Of a stretch of 48,624 bases of DNA, positions 33,852 to 42,316 are shown one piece after another. The notes beneath the pieces were generated by a model that had not been told where the DNA came from, did no database searches, and worked only from the letters and a program-made list of their open reading frames with translations. Location of the stretch: assembly GCF_012328925.1 (NCBI RefSeq), contig NZ_JAAXLS010000050.1:1-48624 (forward strand), read 5' to 3'. The DNA is from Amycolatopsis acididurans. Lineage in GTDB: Bacteria; Actinomycetota; Actinomycetes; Mycobacteriales; Pseudonocardiaceae. The translations under genes were made by a program, and so were the position numbers. The number at the start of each line of letters is the position of its first letter. Positions within the stretch are counted from its first letter, which is position 1.

Positions 33852-34328
33852 ATGGTGCGCAGGCAGTACTCCGACTACGGCGAGGTGAAAGTGACCGGTT
33901 GGGAACCTCCGCCCCTGCACGCGCACAACGACATCGAGTTGTGGCTCGGGGCCGACCTGGTGCACCTGCCGATCGTGCGTTCGGTGGTGGCGACCATCGC
34001 CACGCGTGCCGACTTCGACCTCGACGCGATCGCCGATCTCCGGCTGGCGGTCGACGAGGCGTGTTCGACCCTGATCACCCGGGCGATCCCCGGCACCACC
34101 ATGCGCTGCAGGTTCACTGTCAGCGGCGACGAACTGCGGTTCATCGGAACGGTCAAGTCGGCCACCGACAGCACACCCAGCACCAAATCGTTCGGCTGGC
34201 GGGTGCTGACGACGCTCACCGACGCGGTGGACGCGCGGGTCGCGGCCGACGGGCACGACGGGCACAAGGTCGACATCGAGATCGCGAAGCGGCGCGCAGC
34301 GGTGGACGTGCCAGGGGCGGGCGCGTGA
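33852..34328 (+). CDS. UsfX/RsbW-like anti-sigma factor for SigF
   Basis: A 158-aa GHKL-type ATPase/kinase-like protein. AIADLRLAVDEACSTLI matches UsfX/RsbW helix motifs, and KSFGWRVLTTLTDAV the C-terminal ATP-lid region. Such proteins bind and inhibit SigF and are relieved by anti-anti-sigma proteins. The ATG follows GAGG. The TGA overlaps the sigF GTG (GTGA at 34325-34328). No anti-anti-sigma gene is adjacent. The N-box Asn is replaced by Ser/Thr (EACST), as in mycobacterial UsfX. Confidence 0.88.
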   Translation: MVRRQYSDYGEVKVTGWEPPPLHAHNDIELWLGADLVHLPIVRSVVATIATRADFDLDAIADLRLAVDEACSTLITRAIPGTTMRCRFTVSGDELRFIGTVKSATDSTPSTKSFGWRVLTTLTDAVDARVAADGHDGHKVDIEIAKRRAAVDVPGAGA

Positions 34329-35143
34329 CCGGCTCCCGAGCCGAGCCCGCACAGCCGACTTCGTCGAACGAATACGAGCATCTCGCTCCGCTGTTCGGCG
34401 AACTCGCGGCACTGGACGAGGCGGACGAGACCCGGCGGGCCGAGCTGCGGGACCAGCTCGTCACCGGGCACTTGCCGCTGGCCGAACACATCGCGCAGCG
34501 GTTCTCCGGCCGCGGCGTGGCCAAGGAGGACCTGGTTCAGGTGGCCACGGTCGGCCTGATCAACGCCGTCGACCGGTACGACCCCGCGCGCGGCACCGAC
34601 TTCCTGTCCTTCGCGGTGCCCACCGTGATGGGCGAGGTGCGGCGGCATTTCCGGGACACCGGCTGGCTGGTGCGCGTGCCACGCCGGCTCAAGGAACTGC
34701 ACCTGTCGATCTCCAGCGCCAACACCGAACTGGCCCAGCGGCTCAACCGGGCGCCGACGCCGAGCGAGATCGCGGCGCATCTGGGCGTCAGCCAGGACGA
34801 GGTGTTCGAGGGCCTGGAGGCGGGCAACGCCTACCACTCGATGTCGTTGGACGAGGTGCTGTCCGGGGACACCGACAACCTCGCGCTGGGCGACACGCTC
34901 GGCGAGGAGGATTCGGCGCTGGAGGGCGTCGAGAACCACGAGGCGCTGCTGCCGCTGATCCGCGAGCTGCCCGAGCGGGAACGCAAGATCCTCGGCCTGC
35001 GCTTCGTGCACAACATGACGCAGACGCAGATCGCCGAGCGGATCGGCGTGTCCCAGATGCACGTGTCGCGCCTGCTCGCGCGCACCCTCGAACGGCTGCG
35101 CGAGGGCCTCACCGAGCAGGACGAGGACCCGGTTTCCTCGTAG
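34325..35143 (+). CDS. sigF: Sigma factor of the SigF/SigB (group 3) type
   Basis: A 272-aa RNA polymerase sigma factor. Region 2 (VTGHLPLAEHIAQRFSGRG...DLVQVATVGLINAVDRYDPARG...FLSFAVPTVMGEVRRHFRD), region 3 (LNRAPTPSEIAAHLGVSQDEV) and region 4 (LIRELPERERKILGLRFVHNMTQTQIAERIGVSQMHVSRLL) are complete. It is coupled to the anti-sigma gene by a GTGA overlap. Related factors drive stress and sporulation genes. The NHEJ genes follow 30 bases downstream, but no SigF-type promoter with correct spacing was found before them. Confidence 0.93.
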   Translation: MTGSRAEPAQPTSSNEYEHLAPLFGELAALDEADETRRAELRDQLVTGHLPLAEHIAQRFSGRGVAKEDLVQVATVGLINAVDRYDPARGTDFLSFAVPTVMGEVRRHFRDTGWLVRVPRRLKELHLSISSANTELAQRLNRAPTPSEIAAHLGVSQDEVFEGLEAGNAYHSMSLDEVLSGDTDNLALGDTLGEEDSALEGVENHEALLPLIRELPERERKILGLRFVHNMTQTQIAERIGVSQMHVSRLLARTLERLREGLTEQDEDPVSS

Positions 35144-35173
35144 GATTCACCAGCCGGGATCGGGGGTACTCCG

Positions 35174-36127
35174 ATGATCATGGAGGTCGAGCCTGGCTGG
35201 CGCGAGCCCACGCTCGCGACGCTGACGCAGCGGCGCTTCTCCAGTGAGAACTGGTTGTTCGAGCGCAAGCTCGACGGCGTGCGCGCGATCTGTTCGCGCA
35301 ACGGGGGCACGCCCACGTTGTGGTCGCGCAACCACAACGACGTCAGCGCCTCCTATCCCGAGATCGTCGAGGCCCTCGCCGAGCAGGGCGGCACCCATTT
35401 CGTCGCCGACGGCGAGATCGTCGCGTTCGACGGCCAGCAGACCAGCTTCGCCAGGCTGCAGCAGCGGATCCACCTCACCGACCGCAAGCGCATCGAGGCC
35501 ACCGGCGTACGGGTCTACTACTACCTGTTCGACCTGCTGGTGTTCGATCACGCCGACGCCGGACGGTTGCCGCTCCGGCAGCGGAAACAGTTGCTGCGCA
35601 AGGCTTTCGACTGGGAGGACCCGCTGCGGTACTCACAGCACCGCAACGCCGACGGCGAGGAGTACTTCGCCTACGCGTGCGCGCACGGCTGGGAAGGGCT
35701 GATCGCCAAACGCGCGGACAGCCTGTACCGGCCGGGCCGCTCACCCGACTGGCTGAAGTTCAAATGCGTCAAGGACCAGGAGTTCGTGGTCGGCGGGTAC
35801 ACCCTGCCCGGCGGTTCGCGTAACGGGTTCGGGGCGCTGCTGGTGGGCTACTACGACCGGGGGAAGCTGCGGTACGCGGGCAAGGTCGGGACCGGATACA
35901 ACGAGGCCATGCTGCGGGAACTGTCGGCGACGATGGGGGAAATGCGCCGCGATCGGTCCCCGTTCGCCGAGACGGTGCCCGAGCGCGGAGCGCGCTGGGT
36001 GGAGCCGAAACTCGTGGTGCAGGTCGCGTTCTCGGAGTGGACCACCGACGGCAAGCTGCGGCATCCGCGCTTCACCGGACTGCGCGACGACAAGCCGGCG
36101 GCCGACGTGGTGCGGGAGCAGCCGTGA
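35174..36127 (+). CDS. ATP-dependent DNA ligase of the LigD type
   Basis: A 317-aa ligase that seals DNA ends. Motif I FERKLDGVRA carries the adenylated Lys32, followed by FVADGEIVAFD, YLFDLLVFD, EGLIAKRADSLYRPGRSPDWLKFKC and an OB-fold end. It is the ligase part of mycobacterial LigD as a separate protein, or a LigC-like enzyme. ATG 35174 has GGGGG just upstream. Its TGA overlaps the start of the polymerase gene (GTGA). No phosphoesterase (nuclease) domain of LigD is in the window. Confidence 0.9.
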   Translation: MIMEVEPGWREPTLATLTQRRFSSENWLFERKLDGVRAICSRNGGTPTLWSRNHNDVSASYPEIVEALAEQGGTHFVADGEIVAFDGQQTSFARLQQRIHLTDRKRIEATGVRVYYYLFDLLVFDHADAGRLPLRQRKQLLRKAFDWEDPLRYSQHRNADGEEYFAYACAHGWEGLIAKRADSLYRPGRSPDWLKFKCVKDQEFVVGGYTLPGGSRNGFGALLVGYYDRGKLRYAGKVGTGYNEAMLRELSATMGEMRRDRSPFAETVPERGARWVEPKLVVQVAFSEWTTDGKLRHPRFTGLRDDKPAADVVREQP

Positions 36128-37008
36128 AGCCCGAGGAGATCCGGACTTCCAAGCCGGACAAGGTGTTCTACCCCGGCGACGGCGTGACCAAGGGCGACGT
36201 GGTCGAGCATTACCGGCGGGTCGCGCCGGTCATGGTTCCGCATCTGCGCGGGCGCCCGCTCACGCTGCGCCGCTTTCCCGACGGCATTTCCGGCGAAGGC
36301 TGGTTCCAGAAGGAGGCTTCGGACTATTTCCCGGACTGGCTGCGGATCGAGCGGATCCCGCAGCGGGCCGGCGGCAACGTCCGCCACGTGGTCTGCGACG
36401 ACGAGGCCACGCTGGTGTATCTGGCCAACCAGGCGACGATCGAGTTCCACGTCTGGCTGTCCACTGTGGATGACCTGGAACGACCGGACCTGATGGTGCT
36501 CGACCTCGACCCACCGGAGGGGACCGGCGTGGCGGAATTGCGGAAGGTGGCTCGCCGGGCGCGCGAGACCGTCGAAGACCTCGGCCTGTCCGCGTTCGTG
36601 CAGGCCACCGGCGGGCGCGGCTTCCACATCGTGACGCCGCTGGATCGCTCCGCCGACTACGAAACCGTGCGCGCGCTCGCACGCGGGGTCGCGGACGTGC
36701 TGGCGCAACGCGATCCGCGGCGGCTGACCACCGAACAACGCAAGGACAAACGCGGCGACCGGATTTTCCTGGACACCAACCGCAACGGCTACGCGCAGAC
36801 GTTCGTCGCGCCCTATTCGCTGCGGGCGAGGCCCGGGGCACCGGTCGCCACCCCGCTGGACTGGTCCGAGCTGGGCCGCGCGGTGCCGAACGGGTTCGAT
36901 CCGGCCAGGATCGACAGGAGGCTGGCCCGCAAGTCCGATCCGTGGCAGGACCTGCACGCGGCGGCCGGCTCGGCGGAGAAGGCGTTGCGGCAGCTAGGAG
37001 GCGCGTGA
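36124..37008 (+). CDS. LigD-type primase-polymerase
   Basis: A 294-aa AEP-superfamily polymerase domain that fills ends and adds ribonucleotides in NHEJ. The catalytic acidic pair is in LDLDPPEG (Asp127, Asp129), with EFHVWLS, GGRGFHIVTPLD (His of the nucleotide site) and DRIFLDTNRNGYAQTFVAPYS. GTG 36124 overlaps the ligase stop. Its TGA shares one base with the ATG of the following ku gene (TGATG), so the three genes form one tight operon in the order ligase, polymerase, Ku. Confidence 0.93.
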   Translation: MKPEEIRTSKPDKVFYPGDGVTKGDVVEHYRRVAPVMVPHLRGRPLTLRRFPDGISGEGWFQKEASDYFPDWLRIERIPQRAGGNVRHVVCDDEATLVYLANQATIEFHVWLSTVDDLERPDLMVLDLDPPEGTGVAELRKVARRARETVEDLGLSAFVQATGGRGFHIVTPLDRSADYETVRALARGVADVLAQRDPRRLTTEQRKDKRGDRIFLDTNRNGYAQTFVAPYSLRARPGAPVATPLDWSELGRAVPNGFDPARIDRRLARKSDPWQDLHAAAGSAEKALRQLGGA

Positions 37009-37953
37009 TGGCGCGAGCGATCTGGAGCGGAGCGATCAACTTCGGGCTCGTGACGGTGCCCGTGGAGCTCTACAGCGCGACCGAGGACCACACGGTGCAC
37101 TTCCGGCAGTTCGAACGCGGCACGTCGGACCGGATACGGTACCGCCGCGTGAACGAGCGCACCGGCAAGGAGGTCGACTTCGACGACATCGTGAAGGGCT
37201 ACGACCTCGGCGACGGCGAGTACGTGCTGGTCGAGCAGGACGAACTGGACGAGATCGCGCCGGGGCGCTCCCGTTCGATCGACATCGAGGCGTTCGTGGA
37301 GCTGGACGACATCGATCCCGTCTACTTCCAGAAGAGCTACTGGCTCGGCACCGTCGAAAGAGGAGTTCGGGCGTGCGTACGGGCTGCTGGTGCGGGCCAT
37401 GGAGCGCACGAACAAGGCCGGGATCGCGCGCTTCGTCATGCGCGGTAAGGAACACATCGCCGCCATCCGCGCAGGCGAGGACAACGTGATCATCCTCGAC
37501 ATCCTGATGTTCGGCGAGGACCTGCGCGACCCGGCCAAGGAGCTGAAGAAGCTGCCGGACAAGGCCGAGCCGCGCGGCAAGGAGCTCGACATGGCGGTGA
37601 GCCTGATCGACTCCATGACCGAGGACTGGCGGCCCGACGCCTACCACGACACGTACAACGAGCGCGTGCTCAAGCTCATCGACGACAAGAAGGCGGGGCG
37701 GAAGGTGTCGGTCGAGGCGCCGCCCTCGGAACCGACGAAGGTGGTCGACCTGTTCGACGCGCTGTCCCGCAGTGTCGAAAGCCGCAAGTCCGGTGGCGGC
37801 CGGAAATCCCGGAAGAAGGCACCCGACCTTTCCGAGCTGTCCAAGACCGAACTGGACCGGATGGCACGCGAGCTGGACATCAAGGGCCGCTCGAAGATGG
37901 CACGCGCCGAGCTGGAGAAAGCCGTCGCAACGGCGAACAAGCGCGCCTCCTGA
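37008..37953 (+). pseudogene. ku: Ku protein gene interrupted by a frameshift
   Basis: Ku binds broken DNA ends and recruits the ligase. The first frame gives ARAIWSGAINFGLVTVPVELYSA through FQKSYWLGTV. The reading frame then changes at about 37356: one frame continues ERGVRACV and stops at 37448, while the +1 frame continues KEEFGRAYGLLVRAMERTNKAGIARFVMRGKEH to a stop at 37953. An extra base near 37356 (or loss of two) explains it, since WLxxxKEEFG is expected in Ku. Repaired, the protein would be 314 aa with a SAP-like C-terminal domain (LSKTELDRMARELDIKGRSKM). It may be a sequencing error, a real mutation or a programmed frameshift. Confidence 0.85.
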
Positions 37954-37978
37954 ACGGCCGGCGCAATACGATCAACCC

Positions 37979-39451
37979 GTGATTCGGGTGACCGGGCTTC
38001 GGGTGGTGCTGCGCACCGGGCTGGGTTTCGGGGTGCTCGGATTCGCCTCGAGCGTGCTCGGCGCCGGTGCCGTGGCACTGCTGCTGGCGTTGCAGGGGCT
38101 GCCCGCCGACATGGACGGGCGCGCCTGGATCTTCGTCGCGTGCGCGGGTGTCTACGTCGCGGTCTCGATCGCCGTCGGCACGGTGTGGACGGCCGTGCTG
38201 CACCGCAGGACCGGCCTGTGGTTCATCGCCGGACGCAAGCCGACACAGGCCGAGGCCGAGCGGGCACTGCGCCTGCCCCAGCACCTGGCGGTGATCAGCG
38301 GGATGCTGTGGCTCGGCGGCACGATCGTGCTCGGCGGGATCGCGCCGCTGCTGGGCTCGTGGGCGGACATGACCGGCGTGGCGCTCACCATCGGGCTCGG
38401 CGGGCTGCTCACCTGCGGGCTGGTCTACCTCGCGGCGGAGTGGGTCGGCAGGCCGATCCTGACCCGCGCACTGGAGGTCCGCCCGCCGGAACGCGGCACC
38501 ACGGTCACCGTGCGCACGAGGCTGGCGATCAGCTGGGGCGTCGCCTCCGGGGTGCCGCTGCTCGGCGTGCTGGTCGTGGCCGCGCCGCCCGACCTCGGGC
38601 ACGCCGACAACACCGCGAGCCTGATCATGCTCGCGATCATGGGGTTGCTGTCCGGCGGGATCGCCAGCGCGCTGCTCTCACACGCCGTCGCCGCGCCGCT
38701 GCACCGGCTGCGGCTCGCGCTCGACCAGGTCGCGCGCGGGCGCACCGACGTGCGGGTACTGGTCGACGACGCGAGTGAGATCGGGCAGCTACAGGTGTCG
38801 GTGAACAGCATGGTGGCCGGGCTGCGGGAGCGGGACCGGATGCGCGACCTGTTCGGCAGGCACGTCGGGGCCGATGTCGCGACGCACGCGCTGGAGCACG
38901 GCGTCTCCCTTTCCGGCGATGTGCGCGAGGCCGCCGCGCTGTTCGTGGACGTGGTCGACTCGACGGCGCTGGCCTACCAGCTGCCGCCCGAGGAGCTGGT
39001 GCGCAAGCTCAACCGCCTGTTCGCGAGCGTCGTGCAGGCGGTCGACGCGCGGGGCGGGCTGGTGAACAAGTTCCAGGGCGACGCGGCGCTGTGCGTGTTC
39101 GGCGCGCCCACCCGGCTGGCCGATCCGGCGACCGCGGCACTGTCGGCGGCACGCGCGATCCGCGATGCGGTGCGCGAGACCGGTGAGCTGGACCTGGGCA
39201 TCGGGGTCGCGTGGGGTCCGGTGTTCGCCGGGCAGCTGGGGGCCCGCAGCCGGCTGGAGTACACGGTCATCGGCGACGCGGTCAACGAGGCGTCGCGGCT
39301 GACCGAGCACGCGAAGAAGGTGCCCGGCCGGATACTGGCCAGCGACGCCGTCCTGGTGGGAGCCGCGCCGGGCGAGCGCGAGCTGTGGACCGAGCACCGC
39401 AAGATCCGCCTGCGCGGCCGCCGCGTTCCGACCGTGACGTGGCGGGCCTAG
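37979..39451 (+). CDS. Membrane adenylate/guanylate cyclase with HAMP domain
   Basis: A 490-aa protein. About six membrane helices span residues 10-250, followed by a HAMP linker (SHAVAAPLHRLRLALDQVARGRTDVRV) and a class III cyclase domain (about 300-460). The metal-binding Asp residues lie in AALFVDVVDST and FQGDAALCVFGAP, and the nucleotide-binding part in RLEYTVIGDAVNEASRL. This is the Rv1318c/Rv1319c-like architecture. GTG 37979 was chosen; the longer frame overlaps ku. Its end overlaps the convergent ketosynthase gene by four bases. Substrate (ATP versus GTP) was not determined. Confidence 0.88.
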   Translation: MIRVTGLRVVLRTGLGFGVLGFASSVLGAGAVALLLALQGLPADMDGRAWIFVACAGVYVAVSIAVGTVWTAVLHRRTGLWFIAGRKPTQAEAERALRLPQHLAVISGMLWLGGTIVLGGIAPLLGSWADMTGVALTIGLGGLLTCGLVYLAAEWVGRPILTRALEVRPPERGTTVTVRTRLAISWGVASGVPLLGVLVVAAPPDLGHADNTASLIMLAIMGLLSGGIASALLSHAVAAPLHRLRLALDQVARGRTDVRVLVDDASEIGQLQVSVNSMVAGLRERDRMRDLFGRHVGADVATHALEHGVSLSGDVREAAALFVDVVDSTALAYQLPPEELVRKLNRLFASVVQAVDARGGLVNKFQGDAALCVFGAPTRLADPATAALSAARAIRDAVRETGELDLGIGVAWGPVFAGQLGARSRLEYTVIGDAVNEASRLTEHAKKVPGRILASDAVLVGAAPGERELWTEHRKIRLRGRRVPTVTWRA

Positions 39452-40446
39452 CCCGGTTTGACGTCCGGCCAGGTCAGCACCGTCGAGCCCCAGGTGAGGC
39501 CCGCTCCGAAGGCGGCCAGCAGCACGCGGTGCCCCGGGCGGAGGTCGCCGTCGTCGCAGGCGTCGGCCAGTGCGAGCGGGATCGAGGCCGCGCTGGTGTT
39601 GCCGACCGAGCCGATGTTGGCGACCACGCGCTCCTCGGGCAGGCCGAGCTGCTTGGCGGCGCCGTGCAGGATGCGGATGTTGGCCTGGTGCCCGACGAAG
39701 CGGTCCACGTCGCCGACCGCCAGTCCCAGCTCGCCCAGCACGGTGCGGGCCGATTCCGCCATCCGTGCGACCGCGTGCCGGAACACCGCCGTGCCCTGCA
39801 TGGTCACGAAGTAGTCGTGCGGCTCGGCGGCGACGCGCTGTTTCGCGCCACCGGCCGGGACGATCAGCAGCTCCGCCAGGTCGCCCGCGCTGTGCAGGTC
39901 GAACGGGCCGATCGCGCCGGGCTCGTCCGCCTCACCCGCACGCAGCACCACGGCACCGGCACCGTCCCCGAAGATCGGGTAGGTCGCGCGGTCGTCCGGA
40001 TCGCACATCCGGCTGAACACGTCCGCGCCGATGACCAGCACCCGGTTCGCGGCGCCCGCCGCGATGAGCCCGCTCGCGGTCGCGAGGGCGTAGACGAAAC
40101 CACTGCACACCGCGTTCACGTCGAACGCGGCGATACCGCTGAGGCCGAGTTCGGACGCCACCCTCGGCGCGCTGGCGGGGCACAGATGGTCCGGGGTCGC
40201 GGTGGCCAGCACGAGCGCGTCCACCTCGTCGGAATCCGCGCTGCGCAACGCGTTTCCGCCCGCGTGCACAGCCATGTCCACTGTGGACACATCGGGGTCG
40301 GCGATGCGCCGCTCCCGGATGCCGGTGCGGGTGCGGATCCATTCGTCGGAGGTGTCCAGGCGCCGGGAGAGCTCTTGGTTGTCCACCACTCGCGGCGGGA
40401 GCCAGGCACCGAGCCCGGCGAGAACCGCGGAGTGCCCCTTTCTCAT
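39448..40446 (-). CDS. Beta-ketoacyl-ACP synthase III-like protein
   Basis: A 332-aa thiolase-fold condensing enzyme of the FabH family. The nucleophile is Cys114 (DVNAVCSGFVYAL), with His in GHQANIRI and Asn in NIGSVGNTSAAS completing the Cys-His-Asn triad. It would join an acyl-CoA starter to malonyl-ACP. It stands alone rather than in a fatty-acid gene cluster, so it may serve primary metabolism or a specialised starter-unit role. ATG 40444-40446 is the start. Confidence 0.88.
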   Translation of the reverse strand: MRKGHSAVLAGLGAWLPPRVVDNQELSRRLDTSDEWIRTRTGIRERRIADPDVSTVDMAVHAGGNALRSADSDEVDALVLATATPDHLCPASAPRVASELGLSGIAAFDVNAVCSGFVYALATASGLIAAGAANRVLVIGADVFSRMCDPDDRATYPIFGDGAGAVVLRAGEADEPGAIGPFDLHSAGDLAELLIVPAGGAKQRVAAEPHDYFVTMQGTAVFRHAVARMAESARTVLGELGLAVGDVDRFVGHQANIRILHGAAKQLGLPEERVVANIGSVGNTSAASIPLALADACDDGDLRPGHRVLLAAFGAGLTWGSTVLTWPDVKPG

Positions 40447-40574
40447 GCATCGGTTGTAGGGGCTACCCCTTAGTAGACCGGTCAGTTGTGTTCCAGGTCA
40501 CTTCCATTGCCCCCATAAGGACCATGACTCCCTGGTAGGTAATCCGCCCTTACGGCGACGGTTCCCCGGATAGG

Positions 40575-41060
40575 ATGCCTGACGTGCCCGCCGCCGACCT
40601 GGATTACCTCGACCGCGCCATTCTCAGCAAGTTGCAGGAAGACTCCCGCACGATCGCGGAGTCGATCGGCGCCCAGATCGGCCTTTCCGCCGCGGCCGTG
40701 CAGCGCCGGATCAAACGGCTGCGGGAGACCGGCGTCATCGCGCGCGAGGTCGCGGTCGTCGAGCCGAAGTCGGTCGGCGTGCACATGACCTTCGTCGTGA
40801 TGGTCGAGATGGAGCGCGAGCGGATCGAGGTGCTCGACGCCTTCCGCAAACAGGTGCTCGGCGACCCCGCCGTACAGCAGTGCTACTACGTCACCGGAAC
40901 GGCTGACTTCGTGCTGGTCGTGGCCTGCCGGGACATGACGGAGTTCGAGGAGTTCACGCGGCGTATGTTCTTCGACAACGGTGAGGTACGGCACTTCACG
41001 ACCAGCGTCGTCATGGACCGGGTCAAGGTCGGCCTGAGCGTCCCGCTGCACGGGGACTAA
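40575..41060 (+). CDS. Lrp/AsnC-family regulator
   Basis: A 161-aa regulator with an N-terminal helix-turn-helix (LDRAILSKLQEDSRTIAESIGAQIGLSAAAVQRRIKRLRETGVI) and a C-terminal RAM effector domain (TFVVMVEMERERIEVL; CYYVTGTADFVLVVACRDMTEFEEF). It is divergent from the FabH-like gene across a 128-bp gap and upstream of the SsgB-like gene by 150 bp. The ligand is probably an amino acid. ATG 40575 follows a GGATAGG stretch. Confidence 0.9.
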   Translation: MPDVPAADLDYLDRAILSKLQEDSRTIAESIGAQIGLSAAAVQRRIKRLRETGVIAREVAVVEPKSVGVHMTFVVMVEMERERIEVLDAFRKQVLGDPAVQQCYYVTGTADFVLVVACRDMTEFEEFTRRMFFDNGEVRHFTTSVVMDRVKVGLSVPLHGD

Positions 41061-41210
41061 CAACCAGTGGCGCACTGCGTTACAGGTTTTCCGACATTTG
41101 CAGCCGATCGCGTGAAAGTCGGCGTCCGCGCATCATCGTTGAGTAGCTACACCATCTCCTGGCTGTCCGAACCGTTCGCCCCCGCGAACCAAGACCGCGA
41201 GGAGTGGCAC

Positions 41211-41615
41211 GTGAACACCGATGCCGTCAACCAGAGCCAGTTCGTGACCCTCAACGGGTCCGGCGCCCCAGTCCTGTCTCGACTGTCCTATGTGGGCACC
41301 GAGCCGTTCGCCGTGAACATCGCCTTCCGCACGGAGCGCGGCCGCTGGGTCGAGTGGACGTTCGCACGTGACCTGCTCGTGACCGGCCTGGCCGAGCCGG
41401 CCGGTCTCGGCGACGTGCGTGTGCGCCCTGACCTGGCCGCCGACGAGGACATCCTGATCCTGGAGATCGAGTCCCCGGACGGGTACGCGCTGGTCGAGAT
41501 CGAGCGCGAGGACGTCGAGCGGTTCCTCGACGCCGCCGCCGCGGTGGTGCCGATCGGCAGCGAGAGCGAGCACTTCGACGTGGACGCGTTCATCGCCGAA
41601 ATCACCAACGTCTGA
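41211..41615 (+). CDS. SsgA/SsgB-family sporulation and cell division protein
   Basis: A 134-aa SsgA-like protein (SALP). The core LSRLSYVGTEPFAVNIAFRTERGRWVEWTFARDLLVTGL, GDVRVRP and the EHFDVDAFIAEIT end match SsgB, which recruits FtsZ to septum sites in sporulating actinobacteria. GTG 41211 has GAGGAG at 41198-41203; the open frame to 41067 lacks homology. It lies alone, without other cell-division genes. Presence in a non-Streptomyces actinobacterium fits the ancestral SsgB-like type. Confidence 0.87.
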   Translation: MNTDAVNQSQFVTLNGSGAPVLSRLSYVGTEPFAVNIAFRTERGRWVEWTFARDLLVTGLAEPAGLGDVRVRPDLAADEDILILEIESPDGYALVEIEREDVERFLDAAAAVVPIGSESEHFDVDAFIAEITNV

Positions 41616-41634
41616 TCCGTACTACGTTTGGTCC

Positions 41635-42315
41635 GTGCACGCGGACGAGACGCCGGTTCCGGCGTGGCGAGGACCCACCCCCGGCGAACACCGCTGGCCC
41701 GCGGTCGCGGTCGTCGTCGGCACCGTCGCACTGCAGGTGCTCCTGCCGGACGAACTGGTGCTGCGGCCATGGTGGCTGCTGCCGGCCGTGACGGCGCTGC
41801 TCGTGGTGGCGCTGATGCTGATCAATCCCGGCCGGGTCAGCAGACGCACGCCGGTCGACCGCACGGTGGCGCTCGGGGTGGTGGCGGTGGTGAGCGTCGC
41901 CAACGGCGCGTCCGCCGTCGGGCTGGTCTCCGGCATCATCGACGGTTCGATCACGAACCGGCCCGGCTCGGTGCTGCTGAGCGCCGCGATCGTGTACTGG
42001 ACGAACATCGTCGTGTTCTCCCTGTGGTACTGGGAGTTCGACCGCGGCGGTCCCGGACAGCGAGCGTCCGGTGGCGCCGAGTATCCGGACCTGATGTTCC
42101 CCCAGATGTCGAACCCCGAGCTGGCGCCGAAGGACTGGGAGCCGACGTATCCGGACTATCTGTATCTCTCGTTCACCAACGCCACCGCCTTCAGCCCCAC
42201 CGACGTCATGCCGTTACGCCGCTGGGCGAAGCTGACGATGATGCTCCAGTCCGCGATCTCGCTGATGATCGCGCTGCTGGTCGTCGCGTGGGCGGTAGGA
42301 GCGTTGAAGCCCTGA
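41635..42315 (+). CDS. Conserved integral membrane protein
   Basis: A 226-aa protein with about five membrane helices. The C-terminal part carries a well-formed motif YLYLSFTNATAFSPTDVMPL followed by WAKLTMMLQSAISL, and the loop before it is YWEFDRGGPGQRASGG. The pattern recurs in uncharacterised membrane proteins and superficially resembles the DUF1345 C-terminus, but I do not assign a family. GTG 41635 starts 20 bases after the SsgB-like gene stop, so the two may be co-transcribed. Confidence 0.72.
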   Translation: MHADETPVPAWRGPTPGEHRWPAVAVVVGTVALQVLLPDELVLRPWWLLPAVTALLVVALMLINPGRVSRRTPVDRTVALGVVAVVSVANGASAVGLVSGIIDGSITNRPGSVLLSAAIVYWTNIVVFSLWYWEFDRGGPGQRASGGAEYPDLMFPQMSNPELAPKDWEPTYPDYLYLSFTNATAFSPTDVMPLRRWAKLTMMLQSAISLMIALLVVAWAVGALKP

Positions 42316-42316
42316 A

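Noticed and set aside
35132..35169. Possible SigF promoter (GTTT and GGGTAC) before the ligase gene
   Set aside because: The two elements are 28 bp apart, far from the usual 14-17 bp, so the match is likely chance.
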